35,978 nt of DNA from Hypholoma sublateritium FD-334 SS-4 (lineage: Eukaryota; Basidiomycota; Agaricomycetes; Agaricales; Strophariaceae). The stretch lies in the NCBI GenBank assembly GCA_000827495.1, contig KN817726.1:3526-39503 (forward strand), given 5' to 3'. This document shows, piece by piece, positions 1-9,548 of this stretch. The notes under the pieces were generated by a model that saw nothing but the letters and a program-made list of their open reading frames with translations, ran no database searches and was not told where the DNA came from. The position numbers were made by a program, and so were the translations under genes. Each line of letters starts with the position of its first letter. Within the stretch, counting starts at the first letter, position 1.

Positions 1-9
1 CACTTTATA

Positions 10-389
10 TTATGCTGAATACTTCGATAAAAAGCTGTTACCTTCGCACTGAAATCTTATGACCCAAACAGGGAAAACACCGTCCAAGGTATACAACACA
101 CCCCGGGTTTGATCCACTTTTTGCAGTTTTCGGCCCTTGTTGGCTCGGTCACAGATGCCAGTATTCATGCAATAATTATGGGGAGGGTATATAGCAGCTA
201 CACAGAGCTTTAGTACATAATATACAGCGCATAAATGACAGTCTTTGAGTACTGTAGCTGAGATCCTTTCCATGCAACTTGAATTGCTCATCTGTCTCCC
301 TGTCTCGCTCTTCAAGTTGCCAAATGCTTTCTCTGAGGTAGGTCCAAAGGCTATCGACATCTTGCTTTGACATTTCACACAGATTTGAG
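10..389 (-). pseudogene. KDZ-associated cysteine-cluster gene relic, downstream part
   Basis: This is the 3' part of a minus-strand gene whose 5' part lies beyond the inserted MULE (6339-6513). The upstream half reads SNLCEMSKQDVDSLWTYL and onward. Near 180 the reading frame shifts, and a cysteine-containing stretch (NYCMNTGICDRANKG, then GVLYTLDGVFPVW and IRFQCEG) continues in another frame. The order Cys-x6-Cys, a TLDG-type beta strand, then a further Cys resembles the CxC5/CxC6-type cysteine clusters found next to KDZ transposases in basidiomycetes; this assignment is by recollection of the family pattern. The MULE insertion plus the frameshift make the gene non-functional. It could also be an unrelated fungal orphan. 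The family call is moderate; the call that it is broken is strong. Confidence 0.5.
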
Positions 390-398
390 AGCAGCATG
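390..398. repeat. 9-bp target-site duplication, left (MULE copy 1)
   Basis: AGCAGCATG stands directly before the left terminal inverted repeat and is repeated exactly at 6330-6338 after the right one. Nine base pairs is the usual target duplication length for Mutator-like elements. Confidence 0.95.
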
Positions 399-484
399 AG
401 TGAATGCAATTCACCCAGCACATTCGTCGCAACACGTGCCCCCGGAGATCGCCGCAACGGCCCGTTCACGCTCCGGCTGGCCTT
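399..484 (+). repeat. Left terminal inverted repeat, MULE copy 1
   Basis: It begins AGTGAATGCAATTCACCC and matches the reverse complement of 6244-6329 with few differences. The outer tip holds a palindrome, GTGAAT-GCA-ATTCAC, that could fold back on itself. The same sequence ends copy 2. Confidence 0.93.
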
Positions 485-623
485 GTAGCAGATAGCGTAG
501 CTGATATTTAATCATATCCAATCGATGTGCTTATGTCAGCTCATTTTTTGGACGTAACATATCCTCGACTTGTCTTGACCTCGGGCATAAGAACAACTCA
601 GTTTACATTAATTGCTCGACGCC

Positions 624-3600
624 ATGGATAGCTCGAAAAAAAAGTGCGGCGCATGTAAATTTTTCAAAAATGTTGACTCCGCAAATTTCAACAAGACGCG
701 CGATGGATATGCAGCAGTGTGTAAACAATGCTCCGAAAAGCGCATTCAAAAATGGCGCGAGAAGAAAACACAGAAGACCCAGGCCATGCACATTTCCAGT
801 GACTCCGAAGACGAAGATAGCTCTGATGAAGCCGAAGAAGCCTTGCGCGTGAAACTCGGCAACGTCAAGATGGCAGATTTTCTCAGGGAGATCTCAAGCA
901 CTGAAAAAATCGCCAAGTTCACAGCGATGGTCGAGTTGCCGGATGACTTGAAGAAACCGGATGCGAGGCAAAGCGCCGACGGATTAGCAAGTGCAATTTG
1001 GTCAGAATTGAAGTATCGCTTTGTGTACAGTCCTGTCCTTTGTGATAAATTTTAATCGTGCTGATATCTCAATATAAAATGCAGGTATCACAGTCGCTAT
1101 GTCAGCAAACGGACTGCGTCGACGCGCTATATTTACCATTGTGCTCAAAATAAGGATCGACAACAGCAATCCAAAAAAAAAGTGGGTGAAGGTATCAAAC
1201 AACGAGATAAAGAACAAATGGCAGCTTTCAAGTGCGATGGATGGCTACATATCACAATTTGGGATGAGTCCAACAGTGCATTGGTCAAGCTGAAACACGA
1301 CACCGAGCATATTCCATATTGGAGCATCGATGTACCACTGGATATTCAATCTTTCATTAAAGAGAATCCAGACCTTTCACCCACACAGGCTTGTATTTTT
1401 ATTCGATCTGATCTGCTATAAATGCTAATAATGATTGCCAATTGGTACAGCTTTGGGATGAAATTCTCAAGTCACACCCAACACCCACATTTTCTCGACG
1501 GTCAATACACAGTTTGTGGCATGAAGAGTCAAGCAAAAAGTGGAAACGAGATCCCAATGAGCTCAAGTCCGCGAAGATTCTCATCGAAGAAGCTGCAAAG
1601 ATCAAAAAGCTATATTCGGTTGAGCCGATTTCCCTCCCTGAAGAGCCTGGGTTTACAGCTATTGCTTTTTCACTGCCTGAAGTACTCCGCAAATGGGGAG
1701 GAAGAATTCGTGAAATATCCCTGGATTCTGCTTGTATGTTCTGTGACTTTATTTTCCCTCAACACTGCTATTAGCTAACAATGTTGCGAAGGGAATACAA
1801 ATGGATCAAACTATGAAGTCTACGCGCTTCTCGGCGAGATTTCAGGTTCAGGGTGTCCCTTGGGCTACCTATTGATCCAATCTGGAAAGGATGGTGCCGC
1901 TGGCGCTAAGGAGCGATTCATCAAGAAGCTTCTCGAGCACTTCCATAAAGTTTGGAAGATATGTCCAATAATAACACTTACAGACAAAGATATCTCAGAA
2001 ATTAACGCATTCGCTGCTGAGTTTCCATCTGCAAAACATCAGCTGTGTTTCTGGCATTGCTTGCGTGCAATTAAAACACGCCTTTCAATTTTACGCCGCC
2101 GCCCTAAATTCTACGACGTCAAAGAGGCTGTAGGGGAGTTCAATTGGATTGATCCTGACTTTGTACCTGTTCAGCAAGCAGAAGACCCATCCGCCGTAAG
2201 TATGAATTTTATATTTGTCAATATACCTACTGATCATCTTCGTAGACCCAATATGTCGCTGAGAAAGCCATACCCCACGTCAAAGTTTTATTTCAAGGGG
2301 TTCTACAGAATACGGCCCCAGAACCCACCCCTACTGCTCCACGCCTGACAATCCGCCTAAATGGACGTGTTCAGGCTATCATTCCACGGACAGTCACACT
2401 ACGTACAGCTCAACGTGAATCAGATGCAGCTGATGAACTTGATGACGAACATCTCGAGGCTGAGGACGAAGATCTTTTAGGGGAAGTGGACCGCTTACTG
2501 GACCGAAATTCTCAAGACTCCGAAGATGGACCTGACTGGATGTTCGACAAGGACGAGACAGTTTCGAAAGATCCAGAATATATATTCTGCCCAGCTCCCC
2601 ACCGCCAGCAGATTCTACACCTGTTTACGAAGCATTTCTGTCAGCATCCCATATTTCCGGAGCGTCATGGGACGTATACCACTGCAGAGATTCGGCGCAA
2701 TGCCGTCAAAGAAATGTATGATTTTTGCCAAGTTCGTGGTCTTTGCGAAGTCTGGGGCTACATGTGGGCATGCTGGTATACACCAAAAATGTGGCGACTT
2801 TGGGCTCGATCTACTTCACCGTACCTTTCGCGGCTTCGAACAACCATGGGCGTTGAGAATTTTTGGCGACAGCTCAAGCATAACTACCTTCACAATTACA
2901 CGCGCCCCCGTCTCGATCAGCTTGTATGGGTACTTATTCATAAAGTCACTCCAGCTTACTTTGCACGAATGGATGGCCTTCAAGATGGCTATCGGATGGG
3001 CCGTTCAAAGCCACTCACTGCCTACCAACGACGATTCAAAACAGCCTGGATCAAAATGAAGAATAAGGAACCCAGCGGAACAAAATACACGACGGATGTA
3101 CGCACCTGGACCTGCAATTGCGGCAGCCAAAAGTACCACTGCCACCATATCTGCAAGCACCTCGTTCGCGCTGTTGAACACCCAGTGCTTTCTTTCTGGC
3201 GAAACATCATTCGGCGCCGTGTGGTACCAATTTATCAGCATCCAGTACTGGTACCTTTGGGAGAAGCCGCGGACGATTACATCGAACCGGATGGGGCAAT
3301 TACTGATGGCGACGACCATTTATGGTCAGGTAATCCATCTACACTTGAAGGCGATGGCGGATGGGAAGAATTTGCGGGTGCTAAACGTTCTCGTGAGGCA
3401 AGTCCACCAGCCGCGGGAACGAACAAACGGCCTGTTCGACAGCGTGAAATTGACGAGACAATCAGTACTCAAGATGATCCACTTACCGACACAGTTGCAG
3501 CCGAAGTTATTGATTTAACTGCATCATCTCCTCCTGCGTTGCCCATCCAACTCGACGAGGATCCGCATCAGGGCGAGACAGGTTTTTCCGATTCGTCTGC

Positions 3601-3969
3601 ATTCGACTATGGAAGTGATGATGAACTCAAAGTTAGTATTTGCTTCATGTCAGCGTACTATTTGTCGCTCATCTTTTGTATCCGATGTCACTTTAGCTCG
3701 ACGAGCTCTGTGAAGACCTTGAAAAAGTGGCCCTAGATATGGAGAAGGCAGCGGGAATTATTCAGCAGCAAGTTGGCTACCGTAACCGCCTTTGGCTGAA
3801 ATCGGCGAAGAATGCACTGGGGAGTGCTGCATCAACATTTGTAGAGGATATTGCAAGTATTGAGAAGTACGGGAGAAAGCGAGGGACGACGTGGGCGGAG
3901 GGAAAGTCTAAGGAGGACAAGCGGCGGGCCAAGTTGGCGATGGGATATATGGTACCATTGGCTGAGTGA
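624..3969 (+). CDS. MULE transposase with SWIM zinc finger, copy 1 (spliced)
   Basis: Proposed exons are 624-1024, 1085 to about 1390, 1451-1733, 1792-2195, 2246-3631 and 3697-3969, giving a protein of about 1,000 residues. The N-terminus has a four-cysteine finger (CGAC, then CKQC 27 residues on) followed by an acidic serine-rich stretch. Exon 2 has a Cys-Cys-His-His arrangement (YHC, FKCDGW, LKHDTEH) like the WRKY/FLYWCH-type DNA-binding fingers of MULEs. The catalytic core shows Asp in SLDSA followed by NTNGSNYE, Asp in TLTDKDISEIN, the LCFWH block, and a likely Glu in TTMGVENFWRQLKHNY. A SWIM finger follows (TCNCGSQKYHCHHICKH, a C-x-C...C-x-H pattern), then a charged tail. It catalyses cut-and-paste transposition in the nucleus. 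Exon 2 to 3 splicing is uncertain because copy 1 lacks the AG used by copy 2. The start is the ATG in GCCATGGATAG. Confidence 0.88.
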
Positions 3970-4059
3970 ATTAGGCCTTACGTAGCCTCGATCCAACTTC
4001 GATCAACAGTCTCACAGCGCGATTCCGCGGAAATAACTTGAATCACACGTCCAGGTATA
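2022..4059 (+). repeat. First copy of a 2,038-bp identical direct repeat
   Basis: It spans from inside the transposase exon 4 to past the transposase stop. It recurs at 4061-6098 at a constant offset of 2,039 with no difference noticed, both introns included. This is best explained as the right end of one contig overlapping the left end of the next. Confidence 0.95.
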
Positions 4060-4060
4060 N
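4060..4060. other. Single-N contig junction
   Basis: The left sequence stops inside CCAGGTATA and the right sequence restarts in the middle of transposase exon 4 (TTTCCATCTGC). A lone N between two overlapping ends is the mark of an unmerged scaffold join. Confidence 0.85.
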
Positions 4061-6098
4061 TTTCCATCTGCAAAACATCAGCTGTGTTTCTGGCATTGCT
4101 TGCGTGCAATTAAAACACGCCTTTCAATTTTACGCCGCCGCCCTAAATTCTACGACGTCAAAGAGGCTGTAGGGGAGTTCAATTGGATTGATCCTGACTT
4201 TGTACCTGTTCAGCAAGCAGAAGACCCATCCGCCGTAAGTATGAATTTTATATTTGTCAATATACCTACTGATCATCTTCGTAGACCCAATATGTCGCTG
4301 AGAAAGCCATACCCCACGTCAAAGTTTTATTTCAAGGGGTTCTACAGAATACGGCCCCAGAACCCACCCCTACTGCTCCACGCCTGACAATCCGCCTAAA
4401 TGGACGTGTTCAGGCTATCATTCCACGGACAGTCACACTACGTACAGCTCAACGTGAATCAGATGCAGCTGATGAACTTGATGACGAACATCTCGAGGCT
4501 GAGGACGAAGATCTTTTAGGGGAAGTGGACCGCTTACTGGACCGAAATTCTCAAGACTCCGAAGATGGACCTGACTGGATGTTCGACAAGGACGAGACAG
4601 TTTCGAAAGATCCAGAATATATATTCTGCCCAGCTCCCCACCGCCAGCAGATTCTACACCTGTTTACGAAGCATTTCTGTCAGCATCCCATATTTCCGGA
4701 GCGTCATGGGACGTATACCACTGCAGAGATTCGGCGCAATGCCGTCAAAGAAATGTATGATTTTTGCCAAGTTCGTGGTCTTTGCGAAGTCTGGGGCTAC
4801 ATGTGGGCATGCTGGTATACACCAAAAATGTGGCGACTTTGGGCTCGATCTACTTCACCGTACCTTTCGCGGCTTCGAACAACCATGGGCGTTGAGAATT
4901 TTTGGCGACAGCTCAAGCATAACTACCTTCACAATTACACGCGCCCCCGTCTCGATCAGCTTGTATGGGTACTTATTCATAAAGTCACTCCAGCTTACTT
5001 TGCACGAATGGATGGCCTTCAAGATGGCTATCGGATGGGCCGTTCAAAGCCACTCACTGCCTACCAACGACGATTCAAAACAGCCTGGATCAAAATGAAG
5101 AATAAGGAACCCAGCGGAACAAAATACACGACGGATGTACGCACCTGGACCTGCAATTGCGGCAGCCAAAAGTACCACTGCCACCATATCTGCAAGCACC
5201 TCGTTCGCGCTGTTGAACACCCAGTGCTTTCTTTCTGGCGAAACATCATTCGGCGCCGTGTGGTACCAATTTATCAGCATCCAGTACTGGTACCTTTGGG
5301 AGAAGCCGCGGACGATTACATCGAACCGGATGGGGCAATTACTGATGGCGACGACCATTTATGGTCAGGTAATCCATCTACACTTGAAGGCGATGGCGGA
5401 TGGGAAGAATTTGCGGGTGCTAAACGTTCTCGTGAGGCAAGTCCACCAGCCGCGGGAACGAACAAACGGCCTGTTCGACAGCGTGAAATTGACGAGACAA
5501 TCAGTACTCAAGATGATCCACTTACCGACACAGTTGCAGCCGAAGTTATTGATTTAACTGCATCATCTCCTCCTGCGTTGCCCATCCAACTCGACGAGGA
5601 TCCGCATCAGGGCGAGACAGGTTTTTCCGATTCGTCTGCATTCGACTATGGAAGTGATGATGAACTCAAAGTTAGTATTTGCTTCATGTCAGCGTACTAT
5701 TTGTCGCTCATCTTTTGTATCCGATGTCACTTTAGCTCGACGAGCTCTGTGAAGACCTTGAAAAAGTGGCCCTAGATATGGAGAAGGCAGCGGGAATTAT
5801 TCAGCAGCAAGTTGGCTACCGTAACCGCCTTTGGCTGAAATCGGCGAAGAATGCACTGGGGAGTGCTGCATCAACATTTGTAGAGGATATTGCAAGTATT
5901 GAGAAGTACGGGAGAAAGCGAGGGACGACGTGGGCGGAGGGAAAGTCTAAGGAGGACAAGCGGCGGGCCAAGTTGGCGATGGGATATATGGTACCATTGG
6001 CTGAGTGAATTAGGCCTTACGTAGCCTCGATCCAACTTCGATCAACAGTCTCACAGCGCGATTCCGCGGAAATAACTTGAATCACACGTCCAGGTATA
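4061..6098 (+). pseudogene. Duplicated 3' two-thirds of the MULE copy 1 transposase (assembly artefact)
   Basis: This repeats 2022-4059 exactly. It therefore contains a headless transposase: the 3' part of exon 4, exon 5 (4285-5670) and exon 6 (5736-6008), with the same splice sites and stop. Only the sequence after 6098 is new and runs into the right terminal inverted repeat. Without the duplication the element has the length of its sister copy. A true tandem duplication cannot be excluded from sequence alone, but its absolute identity and the N at its start argue against it. It should not be annotated as a second gene. Confidence 0.88.
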
Positions 6099-6243
6099 AA
6101 TACATAAACATATTCATAGATTTTCCATTCAGACCAAGAGTTACACTACAATTTAATTGAATTTCAAGTGTTTACTAGTGCAGTAGTGACTTCAGAATCT
6201 TAACATCTTTTCCGGTGTGCAAGGGCACTGATCTTCAAAGATA

Positions 6244-6329
6244 AAGGCCAGCCGGGGCGTGAACGGGCCGTTGCGGCGATCTCCGAGGGCACGTGTTGCG
6301 ACGAAAGTGCTGGGTGAATTGCATTCACT
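6244..6329 (-). repeat. Right terminal inverted repeat, MULE copy 1
   Basis: This is the reverse complement of 399-484 and ends ...GGGTGAATTGCATTCACT, followed at once by the target duplication AGCAGCATG. Confidence 0.93.
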
Positions 6330-6338
6330 AGCAGCATG
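6330..6338. repeat. 9-bp target-site duplication, right (MULE copy 1)
   Basis: AGCAGCATG, identical to 390-398. Confidence 0.95.
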
Positions 6339-6513
6339 GCCACTGATTGAGGCAAATCAAGCGGTGCCTCGTCAGCCGGCCATTTTGCATCTTGAGCAAG
6401 AACGATGTCTTGCTTGAAACGAGGTATATATTTAAGGAAAGTGTGTATGGAAAGTAGAGTGGTAACATCAATGGAGCCTCTAAGGCGGTCAGATAGCAAC
6501 ATAGCGACGTTGA
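6339..6513 (-). pseudogene. KDZ-associated cysteine-cluster gene relic, upstream part
   Basis: This minus-strand reading frame begins MLLSDRLRGSIDV and reaches LDLPQSVA immediately before the MULE. Joined to 10-398 with one copy of the target duplication, it reads straight through the junction as QSVAMLL-SNLCEM. The frame upstream of the Met stays open to about 6748, so the true start may lie further upstream. The helical, leucine-rich content resembles the N-terminal part of cysteine-cluster proteins linked to KDZ elements, but this half has no diagnostic motif. Confidence 0.5.
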
Positions 6514-6759
6514 GTGAAGAGGCTGGGCTCGTCGCGTCGCTCGACGGCGAGCGCCTGTCACCTGTGTCACCGAATGTCACGTAGTGACTTGAATGTGACC
6601 AGTCCGAGCGGTGTGGACACTCGGACACTCGGAGGGGCGGACTCTCGAATACCGGAACGTTCTCGCAAATAGAGTCTGATCGACCGGAAAAAACTCGTAA
6701 GACGTTTGAGCTTGAAGCTCGGTAAAGTGTTTTCAAGCCACTGCGCAACTGAATACATG

Positions 6760-7437
6760 GTCGTCTACCGGTACGTAATGGACTCCACTATACTGCAATT
6801 TGCTCATCCAGAAATCCCCTATCGCCCAACTGACCGCCCAAGTATGTTTATGACCTTCTTATAGCGTCCATATCTGGAGCCATGTATTAGTCCGGTGATT
6901 ACCGTCTACGACGGCAGCTCGAGGTGGATCGGGAAGAAGGCGAAAACGCCGTACACGAGAGTCGGGCGATCGAAGGGATTTCGTAGGATCTTGGGGCGCG
7001 TAGATGATACGGTAGACTGCGACATATTATCATGTAGGTGTCCGAATTCGACTGCGACAAGTCGTGAAGCCGCCTGAAGGGTGACCATGCTACTGGTGGT
7101 CGATAGGCAGCAACAGATCCCAAATTGATGGACGATCTGAGCCTCGAGCGAGGATAGGTATGCACCGACTGGGCGCGGGAGGATATTGTACGTAGAGGTG
7201 TCATTTCTGACGGTGGGCGCATAACAGTTCAAGTGAAAGCTGCAAGACCCAGTGGCGACGTGACGATCCTACTCGTCGCTGACACTGCCGTTAGGCGTCG
7301 ACGCAAGAGAATCGACCTCCATCGTGATATCGACGGATCTTGAGATTATCTTTTTCGCAGAGAATTCTGCGAGCTGTGCCCTGGGGAGGTACAGTATCAT
7401 GATAAGTACAGCTGAGTGTAAGGATGAGTGGGTTCGG
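6760..7437. other. Intergenic region with one unassigned minus-strand reading frame
   Basis: A 108-codon open frame lies on the minus strand at 6906-7232, ending in a hydrophobic stretch (VYGVFAFFPIHLELPS). I do not recognise it, and no splice-consistent extension was found. It may be chance or a relic. The remainder to 7437 is the 3' flank of MED9 and shows nothing I can name. Confidence 0.25.
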
Positions 7438-7751
7438 CTACCGTTTGCGGTCCCGGAGCGTCTCGAGCATGTAGATGAGGTCGTCCTGCTCCTCGATGCG
7501 CAGCTCGCCGCCTGGGAGATTTCCAGAGACGTCTTTCGCTTGGGCAAGAGCATTTTTAAAATTGTTCGCCTGCAGAGAAATCAGTCAATGCGGCGTTCAA
7601 GGGTCTGCCTATGTGTGCATACCGCCTGGAGAAGTCTCTGCTTGGACTCCGGAGTGGACGTTCCTGCCGGTTGCTGGGTTAGCTCTAGGACAGCGACGAG
7701 CTTTGGTAGGAGTTCTTCGTAGTAGGACACGGGGAAGACATTTGCGGCCAT
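7438..7751 (-). CDS. MED9: Mediator complex subunit 9 (MED9)
   Basis: Two exons (7751-7623 and 7569-7438) flank a 53-nt intron (GTATGC...TGCAG, 7570-7622) and encode about 86 residues. Exon 1 starts MAANVFPVSYYEELLPKL and continues VLELTQQPAGTSTPESKQ. Exon 2 reads NNFKNALAQAKDVSGNLPGG and then the conserved EEQDDLIYMLETLRDRKR just before the stop. MED9 belongs to the middle module of Mediator, which bridges transcription activators and RNA polymerase II in the nucleus. The length and the C-terminal amphipathic helix fit fungal MED9. The gene looks intact. Its 5' half is duplicated in decayed form at about 8960-9270. The MED9 identity rests on family recollection of the LxLTQQPxGT and EEQDxLIxxLexLRdrK patterns. 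Confidence 0.82.
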
Positions 7752-8035
7752 GGTCGTTGAGAGCGAACCCTTGTGATTGGACTGTTTAGGCAGTCAACAA
7801 ACAAAACGCCGGCGTTGTCAATTTGATGTCTTTCCTCGCTACCTCTACTCTCTAATCTTTGCGTGTTGGCGAGGTCGCCCTTTTCTAATCTTCAGCGGCA
7901 ATGAATATCACCTTAATATCCTCTCCGCCTTTGATGCCCGCGTCAACTGCACGACTATGTAGGCCGTCCATTTTCATCAATTAATCTTTTGGCTCGTTGA
8001 CGCTATAGCTTGTTGCACGCAAAGCAACTTCAACA
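7752..8035. other. MED9 upstream region
   Basis: This presumably holds the MED9 promoter. The segment around 7796-7825 (CAACAAACAAAACGCCGGCG) is matched in the pseudogene copy near 9228-9255. No TATA element stands out. Confidence 0.4.
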
Positions 8036-8286
8036 GTGAACTATCCGATGTCTGACAACAGAAACGGTTCCTTGGAGTTTACGACTATAGACCTTACTTC
8101 ATGCTCTTGGGAGGCTTCGGTCAAACTTGACCATCAGAACCAGCGGGATACCTCTCTAGGAAATGGACTGGAGATCTGTGCGGCATCTTTCCAACTAAAA
8201 TACGGTACATTGCTGACCAGCTGTATATCCAGTTCAAATCCACTGTGGCAACGTTTAACATACGTGTCAAATTTGCTCGCCTTTCA

Positions 8287-8753
8287 GTCCAAACGCTCGA
8301 AGAATTTCATGGCGAACTTATTAACCCGTCAAATGGTATGTTCCTCCAAAAAGATGCACATGATGCGAATGATGCCTGAAGCAAACAGAGGTCAGGTTCG
8401 TACCTTTTGATTGACTTTATAAAGTTGACGACACATGCAGAAGGACTGTACGATTTGAAACTCTTCAACGACGAAGGTATACTGGCCATGCCTGATAACA
8501 ATTGCATCTCTTTCGAGGACCATAGCAACGATTTCCTCTCGGACTCTACTCGCAAGAGAAATCTTCCCATGGATCTGCCGAATCCTCACTATATTGTGAT
8601 TCACGCTGCCATAGCGGGAGTTTTGAACATGAGTGGTGCGAGGATATTTTTCGACACGCTCCTGGAAGGGTATAAGGACGACGAGGGCAGTGTTCCCGCT
8701 GTGCGGTCCTGGCCAGAGCTAGAAATGTTGATGGAGACGCAAATGGTGAGTGA
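8287..8753 (+). pseudogene. HNH-nuclease-like gene fragment
   Basis: The frame starting near 8287 gives LEEFHGELINPSNGMFLQKD followed by AHDAND, then breaks. From about 8407 another stretch reads DFIKLTTHAEGLYDLKLF, then LPNPHYIVIHAAIAGVLNMS, GARIFFDTLLEGYKDD and AVRSWPELEMLMETQM. The NxxNGxxLxxDxHxxxD core and the later IHAAIAxVLxMSGA block resemble the HNH-endonuclease-fold proteins abundant in basidiomycetes. The segment usually following the HNH core is missing and at least one frameshift and stop intervene, so the gene is dead or badly assembled. The upstream plus-strand frame from 8036 may be its 5' remnant but shows no motif. The family call is moderate. Confidence 0.45.
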
Positions 8754-8959
8754 ATCTATCATCGAGGGATTTCAGTTGGATTTCAGTCGGTCGAAAATAA
8801 ATAACCAAAAACGCACGATGGGCGAATGCACAGGCTGCGCGGAAGCACGTTTTCTGCGTTTGCATCTCCCCGTCGGCAGTCGCCCGACCAACTTCAAGTT
8901 ACCACTTTGCAACTCATAGATTCTCCCTCAGCGCGAAACGCTGTGAAGTCATCCAATGG

Positions 8960-9270
8960 GCAAGCGCATTTGAAACACATTTCAGATTGTTAATAAACCG
9001 GCATTCAAAAGTTTGCACGGGGCCTGAAGGAGTCTGTGCGTCTCCGGAGTGGGAATCGTTCCTGCCGGCTGCTGGATTGGCTCTAAAGATCTAACCTGTA
9101 GAACAGAGATGAGTTTTAGTAGGAGTTCTTCGTAAAGTACATGGACACCGGGAAATTATTTGCGCCTATGGCTGCCTCGTTCAAGTTTTGTTTCAAGTTG
9201 GACCCTTTGTTTATGCATGGATGCCACGGTCACCAAACAAAACACCGGCGTCATTTTGCTGTTTTGGACA
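8960..9270 (-). pseudogene. Decayed partial copy of MED9
   Basis: On the minus strand this segment parallels MED9 exon 1, part of its intron and its upstream region. It contains GCGCAAATAATTTCCCGGTG against GCAAATGTCTTCCCCGTG in the real gene, AAGAACTCCTAC in both, CAGCAGCCGGCAGGAACG against CAGCAACCGGCAGGAACG, and upstream AAACAAAACACCGGCGT against AAACAAAACGCCGGCGT. The start codon is changed (ATA), there is an insertion in the middle of exon 1, and exon 2 fades out near 8960. It lies in the same orientation as MED9, with the HNH relic between them. This indicates an old duplication whose second copy was lost. Confidence 0.75.
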
Positions 9271-9305
9271 TCGACCGACAGCGACGAGACGGCTTTCCTC
9301 CTCAC

Positions 9306-9314
9306 CGCCGCCCC
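9306..9314. repeat. 9-bp target-site duplication, left (MULE copy 2)
   Basis: CGCCGCCCC, repeated at 13211-13219. Confidence 0.93.
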
Positions 9315-9404
9315 AGTGAATGCAATTCACCCAGCACTTTCGTCGCAACACGTGCCCTCGGAGATCGCCGTAACGGGCCGTTCACGCCCTAGCTGCCTTT
9401 ATCT
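9315..9404 (+). repeat. Left terminal inverted repeat, MULE copy 2
   Basis: The first 70 or so bases match the reverse complement of 13121-13210 almost perfectly, after which the match weakens (the GCCCTAGCTG/GCCCCGCCTGG region). Confidence 0.93.
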
Positions 9405-9548
9405 TTCGTAGCGTAGATCATATGTATTCATATCTAATCGATGTGCTTATGTAAGAGACTGTTTTTTTGGGAGCAACATATCGTCGACTCAAGGCAAGCT
9501 CAGACGCAAGAACTACTCACTGGCGGCATACATTAATTGCGCGACATC

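Larger units (their letters stand above)
399..6329 (+). mobile_element. Mutator-like transposon (MULE), copy 1
   Basis: The element is bounded by roughly 86-bp terminal inverted repeats and an exact 9-bp target duplication. It carries one multi-exon transposase gene reading left to right. Its length here is 5,931 bp, but subtracting the false duplication (2,039 bp including the N at 4060) gives 3,892 bp, almost the same as copy 2 at 9315-13210 (3,896 bp). The insertion target is the coding region of a cysteine-cluster gene, whose reading frame is continuous if the element and one target copy are removed. The copies differ at a few percent of positions, so they are not from the same recent burst. 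Confidence 0.93.

Noticed and set aside
4525..5775. A second full transposase gene in tandem with the first
   Set aside because: The sequence is identical to 2486-3736 and begins at an N inside an exon; the element length is right only without it.
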